A stretch of DNA of 64,000 nucleotides from Clostridia bacterium (GTDB lineage: Bacteria; Bacillota; Clostridia; Oscillospirales; Acutalibacteraceae): assembly GCA_017473435.1 (NCBI GenBank), contig JAFULG010000003.1, positions 124,001 through 188,000 of the forward strand, read 5' to 3'. The notes beneath the pieces were generated by a model. It saw only the letters and a program-made list of their open reading frames with translations. It was not told where the DNA came from and did no database searches. This document shows positions 35,522-44,793 of the stretch, in pieces (within the stretch, counting starts at the first letter, position 1; every line of letters starts with the position of its first letter). The position numbers and the translations under genes were made by a program.

Positions 35522-36814
35522 ATGGAAACACTTTTTCTCGTACTTTTCACCGTTATTCTCACGGTGTTCATCTCTCTTGATTGGTCAATAGTTGCAGCAC
35601 TGCTGATAGGTCTTTTCCTCTTTTCGCTTTATGCGAAGCTCAAGGGTAACAGCCTTAAAGCAATTGCAAAAATGATTATCGACGGAGCCAAGACCTCCAA
35701 AAATATCCTTATAGTGTTTTTCCTTGTAGGTATTCTCACCGCCCTTTGGCGCGATTGCGGAACGATTCCCACAATCATCGCGTATACCGTTGACCTGATT
35801 AAACCCGAATCCTTTATCTTTATGACCTTTGCCCTTTGCTGCCTTGTGTCCTTCCTTATCGGCACATCCTTCGGCTCAGCGGCAACAATGGGCGTAATCT
35901 GCGTTACTATGGGCATGGCTATGGGAGCAAATCCCGTACTCACCGGAGGAGCAATGCTTTCGGGCGTGCTTTTCGGTGACAGATGCTCACCCGTTTCAAC
36001 AAGCGCTCTTCTGGTCAGTGAGCTTACGCACACAAACATTTATGAAAACATCAGACGTATGTTAACAACCGCAGCTGTACCCTTTGCCGTTACAAGTGTT
36101 ATTTATATCATTGCAGGCTTTTTCTCCCATACCGGCGAAAGCAAAACTGATATTGTCTCTCTTTTCTCAAAAGAAGTGATCTTAACTCCCCTTGCGCTTA
36201 TTCCGGCGGCAGTTATTCTCATCCTTGCGCTTTTTAAGGTGAAAACAAGATATTCTATGCTCTGCAGTATCATTGCCGCTTTTTTTGTAAGCCTTTTTGT
36301 GCAGAAAACGGAAATCACAGAGCTTCTGAGCTTTGCTGTTACAGGCTATAAGGCAACTCTGCCCGAGCTTTCCGCAATGCTCAACGGTGGCGGAATCTCT
36401 TCAATGGTCAGAGTGCTTCTTATAGTGTGTATTTCCTCGGCTTATTCGGGAATTTTCAACGCTACCGGTATGCTCACCGCTCTTATAAAAAAGCTTGATG
36501 CTATAGCAGATAAAACAGGAAGCTTTGCCGTTACGGTTTTTGTTTCAATTTTCACCTCGGCAATTTCCTGCAATCAGACCCTTGCAATCATACTTTCAGA
36601 CAGTCTTTGCAGTAAGCTTGAAAAGGACAACAAGCAATTCGCAATCGACCTTGAAAATTCCGTTGTGGTCATCGCTCCCCTTATTCCCTGGTCAATTGCA
36701 GGTGCTGTTCCTCTCACCTCGGCAGGTGCACCTACGGCGAGCCTTTTAACAGCGTTCTACTTATACCTTCTTCCGCTTTATTATCTTATTGTCAGACGAA
36801 AAAAATCCATTTAA
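35522..36814 (+). CDS. NhaC-type Na+/H+ antiporter family protein
   Basis: 430 aa polytopic membrane protein, about 11-12 helices. SFLIGTSFGSAATMGVICVTMG and GVLFGDRCSPVSTSALLVSELT are typical of the NhaC family ion-binding core. The ribosome site before the ATG is AGGAG (35503-35507). Operon with the EamA gene. Role probably sodium or pH homeostasis, although some relatives exchange organic anions or amines. Confidence 0.85.
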   Translation: METLFLVLFTVILTVFISLDWSIVAALLIGLFLFSLYAKLKGNSLKAIAKMIIDGAKTSKNILIVFFLVGILTALWRDCGTIPTIIAYTVDLIKPESFIFMTFALCCLVSFLIGTSFGSAATMGVICVTMGMAMGANPVLTGGAMLSGVLFGDRCSPVSTSALLVSELTHTNIYENIRRMLTTAAVPFAVTSVIYIIAGFFSHTGESKTDIVSLFSKEVILTPLALIPAAVILILALFKVKTRYSMLCSIIAAFFVSLFVQKTEITELLSFAVTGYKATLPELSAMLNGGGISSMVRVLLIVCISSAYSGIFNATGMLTALIKKLDAIADKTGSFAVTVFVSIFTSAISCNQTLAIILSDSLCSKLEKDNKQFAIDLENSVVVIAPLIPWSIAGAVPLTSAGAPTASLLTAFYLYLLPLYYLIVRRKKSI

Positions 36815-36892
36815 TTCTTTGTTTACAAAATATCAACAGTCAACTTATAAAAACGGAATACATTTATATTAACAAATAAAGGAGAATTTATT

Positions 36893-37456
36893 ATGAAAAA
36901 GCTTTTATCCGTACTGCTGGCAATGATGATGCTTTTAACTGTAGTATCCTTCGGCGCTTCAGCAGCAGACGACACCAACATAGCAAGAATGTGGATATGC
37001 TCAGAAATGAGCACAAATTCAGGTATAGGTCATATTTTCCTGTATTTTGAAAATCTCACAGATAAAACAATTACCGTAGGCAAATATAAGGTTGCTCCCC
37101 ACGGAGATGTTTCCGTAGGCTGTTTCGGAACGGAAGGACCTGATGGTGCAGGCGTATACTATAACCTTGAAACCTACCTTACCCACTACAATCAGCTTAT
37201 GGGCCTTTCAACAGAGCTTACTGCCGCTGAGCTTGAGGCAACAAACAGAAAGCTCAACAGCTTTGACCGTTGGGATCCTATTTTTAACTGCAACTACTTT
37301 GCACTTTTAGGCTGGAACGCCGGTTCAGACAGCGATATCGCCTTCCTTATCTTCCCCGGCCTTACCAGATTCTTTATCCGTCTCAAGGGCGGTATTGCTA
37401 ACCCCTACGATCCCTTCACAAGAAATGCTCCCGTTGTAAAACAAAGCACATTGTAA
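36893..37456 (+). CDS. secreted protein of unknown function
   Basis: 187 aa. A signal peptide (MKKLLSVLLAMMMLLTVVSFGASA|AD) is followed by a compact domain opening IARMWICSEMSTNSGIGHIFLYFENLT and containing FDRWDPIFNCNYFALLGWNAGS. The His-Phe and Asn-Cys segments recall Cys-protease/LRAT-like or DUF4105-like folds, but no family can be assigned. No C-terminal amphipathic tail. Ribosome site AAAGGAG. Confidence 0.6.
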   Translation: MKKLLSVLLAMMMLLTVVSFGASAADDTNIARMWICSEMSTNSGIGHIFLYFENLTDKTITVGKYKVAPHGDVSVGCFGTEGPDGAGVYYNLETYLTHYNQLMGLSTELTAAELEATNRKLNSFDRWDPIFNCNYFALLGWNAGSDSDIAFLIFPGLTRFFIRLKGGIANPYDPFTRNAPVVKQSTL

Positions 37457-37459
37457 CAT

Positions 37460-37508
37460 AAAGGACGCGTCGGCCATCTTCAAGCCAATGCGTCCTTTCC
37501 GCTTTTAT
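37460..37508 (+). terminator. terminator of the secreted protein gene
   Basis: AAAGGACGC / GCGTCCTTT stem with a 21-nt loop, followed by CCGCTTTTATT. Confidence 0.7.
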
Positions 37509-37529
37509 TCATTATTAATTTTTTCACCC

Positions 37530-37558
37530 TTGACTGCAGTTGTAATTACATATATAAT
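37530..37558 (+). promoter_or_regulatory. promoter of the GH36 gene
   Basis: TTGACT (37530-37535), 17-bp spacer, TATAAT (37553-37558). Confidence 0.75.
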
Positions 37559-37588
37559 GTAATGGAATAATATAGAAGGAGAAGAACT

Positions 37589-39271
37589 ATGTATACTTTA
37601 GCATCAAAAATCAGAGTAAACAATGCAACAGTAAGCCACAAGGACTTTGACAACTGCCACTTCAGCTTTGAGCTTAAGGATGACGGCAAGTTTATCAAGG
37701 GTATCCTTAAAGCAAAAACCGATATGGTAATGGACACCTTTGCTGTAACAAAGCCTATGGAATACGCTGATGACACCCTTTTCTTCGGAAACGGTTATCA
37801 GTCCTGGTCAACCTCTATGGAATACAAAAGAGGCGACAAAACCCACGACATCATCTCTGCCGCAAGAAAGCTCGGTGGATTTGCAGAATTTGCCGCAGGT
37901 GAATTCGCAGACTACACCTTCAAGTCATACGTTCACTACGGCAAGCGTAACTTCTTCCGCGCATACACATATACATATCTTCGTAAAAAGGGCGACTACA
38001 ATATAACAATCTACGGTTCAAAAAGTGAAAGAAAGGGCTTCACAATTTTTGAAGCTGATATGACCGCAAACACCTTTACCGTAAGAAAAGACGTTGAAGG
38101 TCTTAATCTTACAGCAGGTCAGGAATACGAAATGTTCGACATCGCAATCATCGAAAACGAATACGAAAAGGCATTCGATGAATACTTCTTCGATTTTATC
38201 GGCGTTAAGGAACCCAGAATCAAGCACCTTGCAGGCTACACCTCATGGTACAACTACTTCTCAAAAATCACAGAAGAGATCTGTCTTCGCGATCTTGACG
38301 GTATGGACAGAGCCAAGGAGTGCGTTGATATTTTCCAGCTTGACGACGGCTTCCAGACCGCTACAGGTGACTGGCTCAGCGTTGATAAAAAGAAGTTCCC
38401 CAACGGCCTCAAGAGCCTTGCAGACAAAATCCACGACAAGGGCTACCTCGCAGGTATCTGGCTTGCACCCTTCTGTGCACAGATTACAAGTAAGGTTGCC
38501 AAGGAGCATCCCGATTGGCTTATCAAGGATGAAAAGACCGGTAAAAAGCTTCTCCGCCACATTGGCTGGGGCGGTGCTTACGCTTTTGATATTTACAACG
38601 AGGGCGCAAGAGAATATATCAAGCACTTCTTCGATGTTATCCTCAATGACTGGGGATTTGATATGGTTAAGCTCGACTTCCTCTTCACCCAATGCCTCTC
38701 TCCGAGATACGGTAAGACCCGCGGTGAAATCATGTGTGATGGTGTGGACCTTCTGCGTGAAGCCTGTGGCGATAAGCTCATTCTCGGTTGCGGTGTTCCT
38801 CTCGGTGCATGTATGGGTATTTTTGATGCCTGCCGTGTAACCTGCGACGTTAACAAGGTATTCAAGGGCAACCTTCTCAATGTTGCAAGAATCAACAATG
38901 AGGTTCCTTCCGCTCAGGGCGCAATCAACAACACCATCTTCCGCCGCCACCTTGACGGCAGAGCCTTCTGCAACGACCCTGATGTTCTTTTCCTCAGAAA
39001 GGAAAACCTCACCTTCACCGACGAGCAGAAATATCTCCTCGGTAAAATCAACGCAGTTTGCGGTAACGTTCTTTTCGTCTCCGACAACGCAGGCGACTAT
39101 GATTACAAATCACTCACCCTTATGAAGGAATTCTTCACACAGAAGGATTACAAGGTAACAGCCGCTGAATATATCACCTCCTCAATCATCAAGCTTGACT
39201 TTATTGAGGACGGCGTTGAAAGAAGCATGAACTTCGATATCAAGAACGGTAAGACCTGGGGACTGGTGTAA
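37589..39271 (+). CDS. GH36-family alpha-galactosidase-like glycosidase
   Basis: Cytoplasmic retaining glycosidase of the GH36/GH-D clan, 560 aa. The barrel is recognised by WYNYFSKITEE, FQLDDGFQTATGDWLSVDKKKFPNGL, GIWLAPFCAQ, DMVKLDFLFTQ (nucleophile Asp) and GVPLGACMGIFDACRVTCDV (acid/base Asp). The N-terminal beta-domain is shorter than in classical GH36 enzymes. No signal peptide, so it acts on imported oligosaccharides. The substrate could be alpha-galactosides or another alpha-linked sugar; a GPH sugar symporter lies 3 kb downstream. Ribosome site GAAGGAGAAG. Confidence 0.88.
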   Translation: MYTLASKIRVNNATVSHKDFDNCHFSFELKDDGKFIKGILKAKTDMVMDTFAVTKPMEYADDTLFFGNGYQSWSTSMEYKRGDKTHDIISAARKLGGFAEFAAGEFADYTFKSYVHYGKRNFFRAYTYTYLRKKGDYNITIYGSKSERKGFTIFEADMTANTFTVRKDVEGLNLTAGQEYEMFDIAIIENEYEKAFDEYFFDFIGVKEPRIKHLAGYTSWYNYFSKITEEICLRDLDGMDRAKECVDIFQLDDGFQTATGDWLSVDKKKFPNGLKSLADKIHDKGYLAGIWLAPFCAQITSKVAKEHPDWLIKDEKTGKKLLRHIGWGGAYAFDIYNEGAREYIKHFFDVILNDWGFDMVKLDFLFTQCLSPRYGKTRGEIMCDGVDLLREACGDKLILGCGVPLGACMGIFDACRVTCDVNKVFKGNLLNVARINNEVPSAQGAINNTIFRRHLDGRAFCNDPDVLFLRKENLTFTDEQKYLLGKINAVCGNVLFVSDNAGDYDYKSLTLMKEFFTQKDYKVTAAEYITSSIIKLDFIEDGVERSMNFDIKNGKTWGLV

Positions 39272-39274
39272 GAC

Positions 39275-39316
39275 AGGGCCAAGGGCCGGGTAGGGGCGTG
39301 CATTGCGCGACCGCAC
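39275..39316 (+). repeat. GGGCCAAGGGCC-type dispersed repeat fragment
   Basis: Contains GGGCCAAGGGCCGGGTAGG and GGGGCGTGCATTGCGCGACC just after the GH36 stop. The same GGGCCRAG unit recurs inverted at about 52660-52698, where it forms the C-terminus of a small ORF. Confidence 0.45.
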
Positions 39317-39344
39317 CATAGCGTTTAAGTTAATAACAAAGCTG

Positions 39345-39375
39345 AAGCACAAGGTTTTCCGCCTTGTGCTTTTAA
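39345..39375 (+). terminator. terminator of the GH36 gene
   Basis: AAGCACAAGG / CCTTGTGCTT perfect stem followed by TTAATT. Confidence 0.75.
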
Positions 39376-39387
39376 TTATCTGTTTCA

Positions 39388-39558
39388 TCAAGGGGCTTTG
39401 CCCCTTGATGCTCTCTTGCGGTCCCCAAAATTTCTTTGCACCTTGGAGCGGTGCAGAAATTTTGACCGCTGCGCCATCCTCACCTCGCTGTTTCGTCCGC
39501 AGGACGCGCTTCGGTGACGATGCCCACAAGCTTTTGAAAAAGCTTGACCAAAACTTTT
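39388..39558 (-). repeat. type B repeat carrying the ~110-bp module (copy B3)
   Basis: Minus strand, behind spoIIE: AAAAGTTTTGGT, hairpin CAAGCTTTTTCAAAAGCTTG, then the module (about 39409-39522), then CAAGGGGC-AAA-GCCCCTTG. The module aligns over its whole length with 5802-5910, and its stem CAAAATTTCT / AGAAATTTTG differs by paired changes from CAAAATCGCT / AGCGATTTTG there. Confidence 0.75.
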
Positions 39559-39585
39559 ATTGTTTTGTGTCACTTGACCCTCACT

Positions 39586-41904
39586 CTACCGTCTCTCAAC
39601 AAGCTTTACTGCTACCGCTGTCAGGTCGTCACCCGTAAAGCGATCCTGCCTTAAGGCGGCAAGCTGAACAATGTGAGCTGCAAGGTCATCCATATTATTC
39701 GTACTCCAGGAAAGCAGCTCGTCGTTTATCCAGCCACAGTCCCCTGCCGTTATTCCGTCACTTACAAGTAACACTATATCACCTGATTTAAGGCTCATCT
39801 TTATTTTAGCAAAGCTTACCTCACGGAGAATACCTAGCGGCAGTGAGCTTTCCTCCACAACGAAAATTTCCCTGTCACTTCTTATAAGACTTATTGCAGC
39901 GCCTGCCTTATAAAACTCCGCCTCCCCTGTATAGAGATTGACACACAAGCCGTCAAGCGTTGCCATTGACTCATCGGTTGACTTCATAATCAGCGATGTA
40001 TTAACAAGCTTTACAGCACTTTCAAATGAAAAACCGCTGCTAACAAGCTTTTGCATAAGCGTCACCGCCATGCTGCTGTCAAGAGCTGCTGAGCTGCCCG
40101 TTCCCATACCGTCACTTAAAAGCACCGCACTGCTGACATCACTTCTTTTACAGCAGGCAACGCTGTCTCCACAGGGAGCATCCTTTACAAAAGGCCGCTG
40201 AGCCGTACCTACAATTAAATAATAGGTTGCCTTCTCTTCAAATCTTATGAAGGTTCCCATATCCGTAACACTTATATCAGGCTCATCAAAAATGTGACCC
40301 GTAACATCTTCAAGTATCTGTTTTATAGCTTTATAGTCCGTCTCAAAGGGTCGTTCAAAGCAGGAAATCTCTACACCCAATCGACCTTCATCACAGCAAA
40401 AGCAGCTGAGTGAGTCAATATATACTCCGTTATCAATAACCACCGACCGCAACGCCATCGACTTCACGCTGTCTATAGTACGGCTTTGCTCAATTTTACG
40501 TGAAAGCTCATCCAAAAAATCTCCCATACCGGAAAACTGTTCCGTAAGAAGTCTACGCATTTCACGGTTTTTGGTTTTTGAGAGCATACTCATACTGTAC
40601 TGGGCCTTGCCCTTGGCTATCTGACCTTTAAGCTCATGAAGCCTTGAACAATGCTTTTCAAGCTGCAGCTTGCCCTTGCCCCTTTTTTCAAGTCCCATTA
40701 TTGCAAGAATATCTCCTGCCGTGGCATCAAAATCCATACTCCAGCAAGCAGTTTTACGGCTGCATCCGTCACATACATTCTGCTGAATTTCAAAAAACAG
40801 CTTGTTTACCTCGGGATTTATCACGCGGTCAAGCCTCTCGCTTACATCATCAACGGTTTTACAGAATGAATATATATTTCCCGAGGCTCTTTTAAGAATT
40901 GAAGCCACCTGCAGGTTTACGATATCATCCTTGACAACACCGTTCTTCCTTACGTATTCCACCGCTTTTGTAAGCCACACCGAAGGCACAAGCATAAATG
41001 CCGCCGTAGCCGCGGCACACTCTATCATCGGAAGCCAGAACACCTCATCAAGTCCGCCGATAACACAACAGCCGCAAAAAGTCATACAGCAAGAAACGCC
41101 TACAGCAACCTGTCCCATAGGAGCAAACGCTCCGCCGATAAGCCCCGAAATGGCAAAAGCAGGAAAAACAAAGCGCCCCTCGGGATCAACGGAAAGAGCC
41201 GCACCGAGACAGACACCGGCTACACTACCCAAGGATGCTCCGTTACAGTACGATGCAAAGCAAATCACAAAGCAACACAAAAGCCTTGCAGGAGAAAAGC
41301 CCTCAGGCTTTATCCCGGAAAAGCACATCACAAAAACAAAAACGCTTATACCCAGGCTCAGCTTATCTCCCATAGGAAGATTAAAAAGTCCTATGCGGCT
41401 CATCGGTGTTCTGAAGCTGCGCATAAAAAAATAACTTGCGCAAAGAGCAATTGCACCTTCTAACACAGCCAGAGCCATACCTATAAAGGTAGTCTCCGAA
41501 AGAGACTGATGAATCACCGCAGAACCTGTAACCGCAACAAAGGAAAGCGCAACGCCTGCTTTACCTGCATCCAGATCTCTGAACCTTTTGTGTAAAATCA
41601 ATCTGATAAGACAGATAAAGCAAAGACTCAGTATGTACCTGACCGTAAGCCCGTAGGAAAATGACGAAAGATAGCCTATAACACTGCCGAGAAAAACTCC
41701 AAGGCAATATTCAAAAGGCACAACCGCAACAAAGGCGTGGGCAAAGGGAGACATATGAGAAAGCACATCGACCTGACTGAAGCAAAAGCCCACCACCGCC
41801 GGCAACACAACAAGCAAGGCTTTATTGAGCCTTTCGTAATCTCTTTCCTTAAGCTTTTCGTCCAGATAATTGTCCGATTTTTCCGCTTCCTTAATTTTTG
41901 TCAA
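39586..41904 (-). CDS. spoIIE: stage II sporulation protein E (PP2C phosphatase)
   Basis: Membrane serine phosphatase that activates sigma-F in the forespore by dephosphorylating SpoIIAA. The N-terminal ~330 residues hold about ten membrane helices, a central Cys-containing linker follows (CDGCSRKTACW), and the C-terminal PP2C domain shows SDGMGTGSSAALDSS, MATLDGLCVNLYTGEAEFYKAGAA, VLLVSDGIT and GDDLTAVAVKL (metal-site Asps). A TTG at 41904 is chosen as start because GAAAGGATGG lies 5-9 bp upstream; the ATG at 41913 would abut that site. It marks the organism as spore-forming or of recent spore-forming ancestry. Confidence 0.92.
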   Translation of the reverse strand: MTKIKEAEKSDNYLDEKLKERDYERLNKALLVVLPAVVGFCFSQVDVLSHMSPFAHAFVAVVPFEYCLGVFLGSVIGYLSSFSYGLTVRYILSLCFICLIRLILHKRFRDLDAGKAGVALSFVAVTGSAVIHQSLSETTFIGMALAVLEGAIALCASYFFMRSFRTPMSRIGLFNLPMGDKLSLGISVFVFVMCFSGIKPEGFSPARLLCCFVICFASYCNGASLGSVAGVCLGAALSVDPEGRFVFPAFAISGLIGGAFAPMGQVAVGVSCCMTFCGCCVIGGLDEVFWLPMIECAAATAAFMLVPSVWLTKAVEYVRKNGVVKDDIVNLQVASILKRASGNIYSFCKTVDDVSERLDRVINPEVNKLFFEIQQNVCDGCSRKTACWSMDFDATAGDILAIMGLEKRGKGKLQLEKHCSRLHELKGQIAKGKAQYSMSMLSKTKNREMRRLLTEQFSGMGDFLDELSRKIEQSRTIDSVKSMALRSVVIDNGVYIDSLSCFCCDEGRLGVEISCFERPFETDYKAIKQILEDVTGHIFDEPDISVTDMGTFIRFEEKATYYLIVGTAQRPFVKDAPCGDSVACCKRSDVSSAVLLSDGMGTGSSAALDSSMAVTLMQKLVSSGFSFESAVKLVNTSLIMKSTDESMATLDGLCVNLYTGEAEFYKAGAAISLIRSDREIFVVEESSLPLGILREVSFAKIKMSLKSGDIVLLVSDGITAGDCGWINDELLSWSTNNMDDLAAHIVQLAALRQDRFTGDDLTAVAVKLVERR

Positions 41905-41913
41905 TGTAACCAT

Positions 41914-42275
41914 CCTTTCATTAGTTTTTCAAAAAGGATTATATATTCATAAGACCACGAAAAATAGCGTTTTTTAGTACGGATAAAAAATAATGCTTTC
42001 CAAACAATTGTATACAAATTTGTATATATCATATTTTTTTGCAACATTTTTTTATTAACTGTATGTAAATTTTATTAAATTATCATTGATTATTTAAACT
42101 ATAAGTGATACTATAAAATAAATTGAGTGCTCAATTTATATAATTTTGACTATTTCATTTTTCATAGTTACCTCATTCAAATTACTGCAAAAACACCGAT
42201 GCTTCAGGCGTCGGTGTTTTTGCATAACAATACAGCTATTTGTTTGACAAAACCTCCAAACTTTACCGCTGTATA
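41914..42275. other. AT-rich intergenic stretch with palindrome and orphan terminator
   Basis: No ORF with a ribosome site was seen. It holds a perfect 16-bp palindrome TATACAAATTTGTATA at 42011-42026 (GntR-type operators look similar), an ATAAATTGAG / CTCAATTTAT inverted repeat near 42119-42140 and, further on, a strong terminator at 42189-42221 that ends no visible gene. A small RNA ending at that terminator is possible. Confidence 0.45.
42189..42221. terminator. orphan bidirectional terminator
   Basis: Perfect 11-bp stem AAAAACACCGA / TCGGTGTTTTT, 113 bp before the GPH symporter ATG and far from the end of any gene. Confidence 0.75.
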
Positions 42276-42304
42276 TTGATAAATCTATCGCCATATACTA
42301 TAAT
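42276..42304 (+). promoter_or_regulatory. promoter of the GPH symporter gene
   Basis: TTGATA (42276-42281), 17-bp spacer, TATAAT (42299-42304). Confidence 0.7.
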
Positions 42305-42333
42305 CTTTTTATCATATAAAAAGGAGAAATTTT

Positions 42334-43821
42334 ATGAAATTCAATCCGTTTTTCATGTTCTCACGGGAAGAAAGTGAAACAAAGGTTGCAAACGACCGAT
42401 TACTTTCCTACGCGGCAGGTCTTACCGGTCAGAATATGACCTATGGCTTTGTTTCGTCGAGACTTTTCGTTTACCTGAACACTATTCTTAAAATCCCCTC
42501 GGAAAAAACCGGCTGGATTACAGGTATCAGCACCCTTTGGGACGCTGTCAACGACCCCCTAATCGGCGGACTTATCGACCGCAGAAAGCACAAGCCCGGA
42601 CAGAAGCTCCGTCCTTTCCTTTTGTGGACACCTGCCATCATAGGCATCCTTGTTTTCCTGATGTTTGTTGACTTCGGCTTACCGGAAATGCAGACCATTG
42701 CCCTCGTGCTTGTTCTTTACATACTCTTTGACGTATTCTACTCCCTGCAGGATATCTCAATCTGGGGTATCGCCGCAATGTCAAGCCCGGATTCCACCGA
42801 ACGAAGGCGTGTAATTCAGTGGATTTCCATTGCCGCAGGTTTAGGCGGAACAATCGCGAGCCTTTTCCCCACGATGAAGGACATCTTTGTCAAAAACGGG
42901 GTTATGTCCGAAAAGAACACTTATGTTCTCGGTGCCGGAATTTTCGCCGTAGGCGGTATGCTCATTGCAATGCTTGCCTACCGTATGAAGGAAAAGGTTG
43001 AGCCTACCGAGGAGGCAGGCAAGACAAGCATAATTCAGGATATTCTTGATTTAAAACACAACAAAACTCTTATCATCGTCTGCCTTGCAAGAACCGTTCA
43101 GAGTATTTCCCTTGCTCTTCCTTGGGAATACTTCTTCGAAACCCAGGGCCTTGCTTACAAAATCGGTGGCTCCGAAATTTCAGGCGGTACCGCACAGGTT
43201 GTTTACGGCTTTATTATGGGTATCCCCGGCGCCTTCGCAATGTTCTTTGCCGTTAAGCTTATCAACAAATTAGGCGGCAACAAAAAGCTTCTCGTGTTCT
43301 CCGAGGTTGCAACCATTGCTGCACGTATCATCGCCTTCTTTGTCGGTGCTAACGACCGTTTCCTCAACATCGGCACCCTTGCTGTTGTTATGGTACTGCT
43401 CGGTACTGCTCAGATTTTCACCAATATGAAGGACATTGCCCACCGCTCACTTCTCACAAACTCCATTGATGAGGTTGAGCTTAAGACAGGCAAGCGCACC
43501 GAAGGTATTGTATTCTCAATGCAGAACTTTGTTTCAAAGCTCACCGGTGCTATTCCCAAGTTCATTCAGGGTTACTTCCTTAAGTGGCTCGGCTTTGACG
43601 CTAATGTTAAGGTAGCTGCAAACCAGACAGTTATCAACGCACAGACCGCGCCCCGCTTCCTCAAATACCGTTGGCATCACTTCATTCTCGGCCCAGCAAT
43701 CGGCTCACTTCTCTATCTCATAGTCATTATTTTCCTTGACAGCGACGATGCAGAACATATGGCAGAGGTTGAGCAGGCACTCAAACGCAAGAGAGAGGCT
43801 GCCGCATATGTAGAGGCTTAA
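42334..43821 (+). CDS. GPH-family (MelB-like) sugar:cation symporter
   Basis: 495 aa, 12 membrane helices. The family signature region GISTLWDAVNDPLIGGLIDRRKHKPGQKLRP (loop 2-3) is present, as are the conserved cation-site Asp (DAVNDP) and loop residues. It imports a glycoside, pentoside or hexuronide with Na+ or H+. Its substrate may feed the GH36 enzyme upstream. A cytoplasmic charged tail (EQALKRKREAAAYVEA) ends it. Distantly related to the second GPH symporter at 57816. Ribosome site AAAGGAG. Confidence 0.9.
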   Translation: MKFNPFFMFSREESETKVANDRLLSYAAGLTGQNMTYGFVSSRLFVYLNTILKIPSEKTGWITGISTLWDAVNDPLIGGLIDRRKHKPGQKLRPFLLWTPAIIGILVFLMFVDFGLPEMQTIALVLVLYILFDVFYSLQDISIWGIAAMSSPDSTERRRVIQWISIAAGLGGTIASLFPTMKDIFVKNGVMSEKNTYVLGAGIFAVGGMLIAMLAYRMKEKVEPTEEAGKTSIIQDILDLKHNKTLIIVCLARTVQSISLALPWEYFFETQGLAYKIGGSEISGGTAQVVYGFIMGIPGAFAMFFAVKLINKLGGNKKLLVFSEVATIAARIIAFFVGANDRFLNIGTLAVVMVLLGTAQIFTNMKDIAHRSLLTNSIDEVELKTGKRTEGIVFSMQNFVSKLTGAIPKFIQGYFLKWLGFDANVKVAANQTVINAQTAPRFLKYRWHHFILGPAIGSLLYLIVIIFLDSDDAEHMAEVEQALKRKREAAAYVEA

Positions 43822-43828
43822 ATTTTTA

Positions 43829-43857
43829 TTGATTTTCGTTTAATATTATGTTACAAT
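43829..43857 (+). promoter_or_regulatory. promoter of the microprotein/secreted-protein unit
   Basis: TTGATT (43829-43834), 17-bp spacer, TACAAT (43852-43857). Confidence 0.6.
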
Positions 43858-43896
43858 GAAGAAAATTAAAAAAACTTATGAAAGGAGAAAACCAAA

Positions 43897-44016
43897 ATGA
43901 CAATTCGTGAAGTAATCAATATGCTTATGGAAATCTTCGCAATGCTCGGCGAAATGTTCGGCGGTCTTTTCAACAAGAGCGAAGATGCAGAAGGCGAAAC
44001 AACACCCGAAGCATAA
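43897..44016 (+). CDS. 39-aa amphipathic microprotein
   Basis: Short gene with a good ribosome site (AAAGGAGA, about 8 bp upstream) and promoter. The first ~27 residues are an amphipathic Met/Phe/Ile/Leu helix (VINMLMEIFAMLGEMFGGLF) and the last ~12 are an acidic tail (SEDAEGETTPEA). It resembles in layout the microprotein at 47196 and the C-terminal tails of the secreted proteins at 8898, 27079, 44035 and 51624. 18 bp upstream of a secreted protein gene, probably the same operon. Function unknown. Confidence 0.7.
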   Translation: MTIREVINMLMEIFAMLGEMFGGLFNKSEDAEGETTPEA

Positions 44017-44034
44017 ACACAGGAGTTTTATACT

Positions 44035-44736
44035 ATGAAAAAAGTTATATCTTTATTACTTGCCCTGCTGATGGCATTTTCACTTACCCTGCCCTCTTTT
44101 GCAGTAAGTGAAGAAAATCAGTACCTTTCAGCCGCAGAGGTTGAAGAAGCAGTTGAAGTTGCTGTTGCAGCTCTCGTCGGCGCATCTGACAACGCAATAG
44201 TTATTGTTGATGATGAGCTTACAGATGACGCAGGCAACACTCCCAAGGAGATTTCAGGTCTTCTTTCAGGCTTTATCTTTGTTGAAAAGGATAAGGCAGA
44301 AGCCGTTGCCGCTGATATCGTTGCAAACTCAAAGTATACCGTAAAGGTTATCGACGGCGGTAAGCAGACAGTTTACTGCAGTATCGATTTTGAAAAGTTC
44401 CCTGAAATTTACGATGCACGCGTTTACCTTGCTGCAATCGAAAAGATTCAGGACAAGTGTGACGAGGTTGCCGCTGAAAACGGAATCGATATCGCAGGCG
44501 GTAACTACTCAGCAATGAGCTACAGCCATGTTGCAGGCGAGCTTGCCCTTCATATGATCCTCGCCGCCCTTTCAAAGGATACAGCAAGCTGGAATCCCAT
44601 TTCAGCCTGGATTTATGAAAGAGCAGGCATTGCAGACCTCAACGTTGACGAAGACAGAGTTCCCGCTGTTCTTCTTCAGGCTTTCGGCGATGCAGTTGTT
44701 AAGCTTATAAGCTTTGTAATTTCAATCATCGGCTGA
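44035..44736 (+). CDS. secreted protein with C-terminal amphipathic tail
   Basis: 233 aa. Signal peptide MKKVISLLLALLMAFSLTLPSFA|VS, an Ala/Val/Glu-rich helical and strand-containing domain with no recognised motif (SAAEVEEAVEVAVAALVGA, VYCSIDFEKFPEIYDARVY), and the ending LLQAFGDAVVKLISFVISIIG. No catalytic residues apparent. It follows the 39-aa microprotein, whose helix it mirrors, suggesting functional pairing. Confidence 0.65.
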   Translation: MKKVISLLLALLMAFSLTLPSFAVSEENQYLSAAEVEEAVEVAVAALVGASDNAIVIVDDELTDDAGNTPKEISGLLSGFIFVEKDKAEAVAADIVANSKYTVKVIDGGKQTVYCSIDFEKFPEIYDARVYLAAIEKIQDKCDEVAAENGIDIAGGNYSAMSYSHVAGELALHMILAALSKDTASWNPISAWIYERAGIADLNVDEDRVPAVLLQAFGDAVVKLISFVISIIG

Positions 44737-44755
44737 TAGATAAAGAAAAAAATTA

Positions 44756-44793
44756 ACCACGGATTTTCAAATCGAAATCCGTGGTATTTTTTT
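44756..44793. terminator. bidirectional terminator, secreted protein / yfbR
   Basis: ACCACGGATTT / AAATCCGTGGT stem, T-runs on both sides. Confidence 0.85.

Noticed and set aside
38094..38840. Second long plus-strand frame (248 codons) inside the GH36 gene
   Set aside because: Ser/Thr/Arg-rich out-of-frame product; the GH36 frame contains all catalytic motifs.
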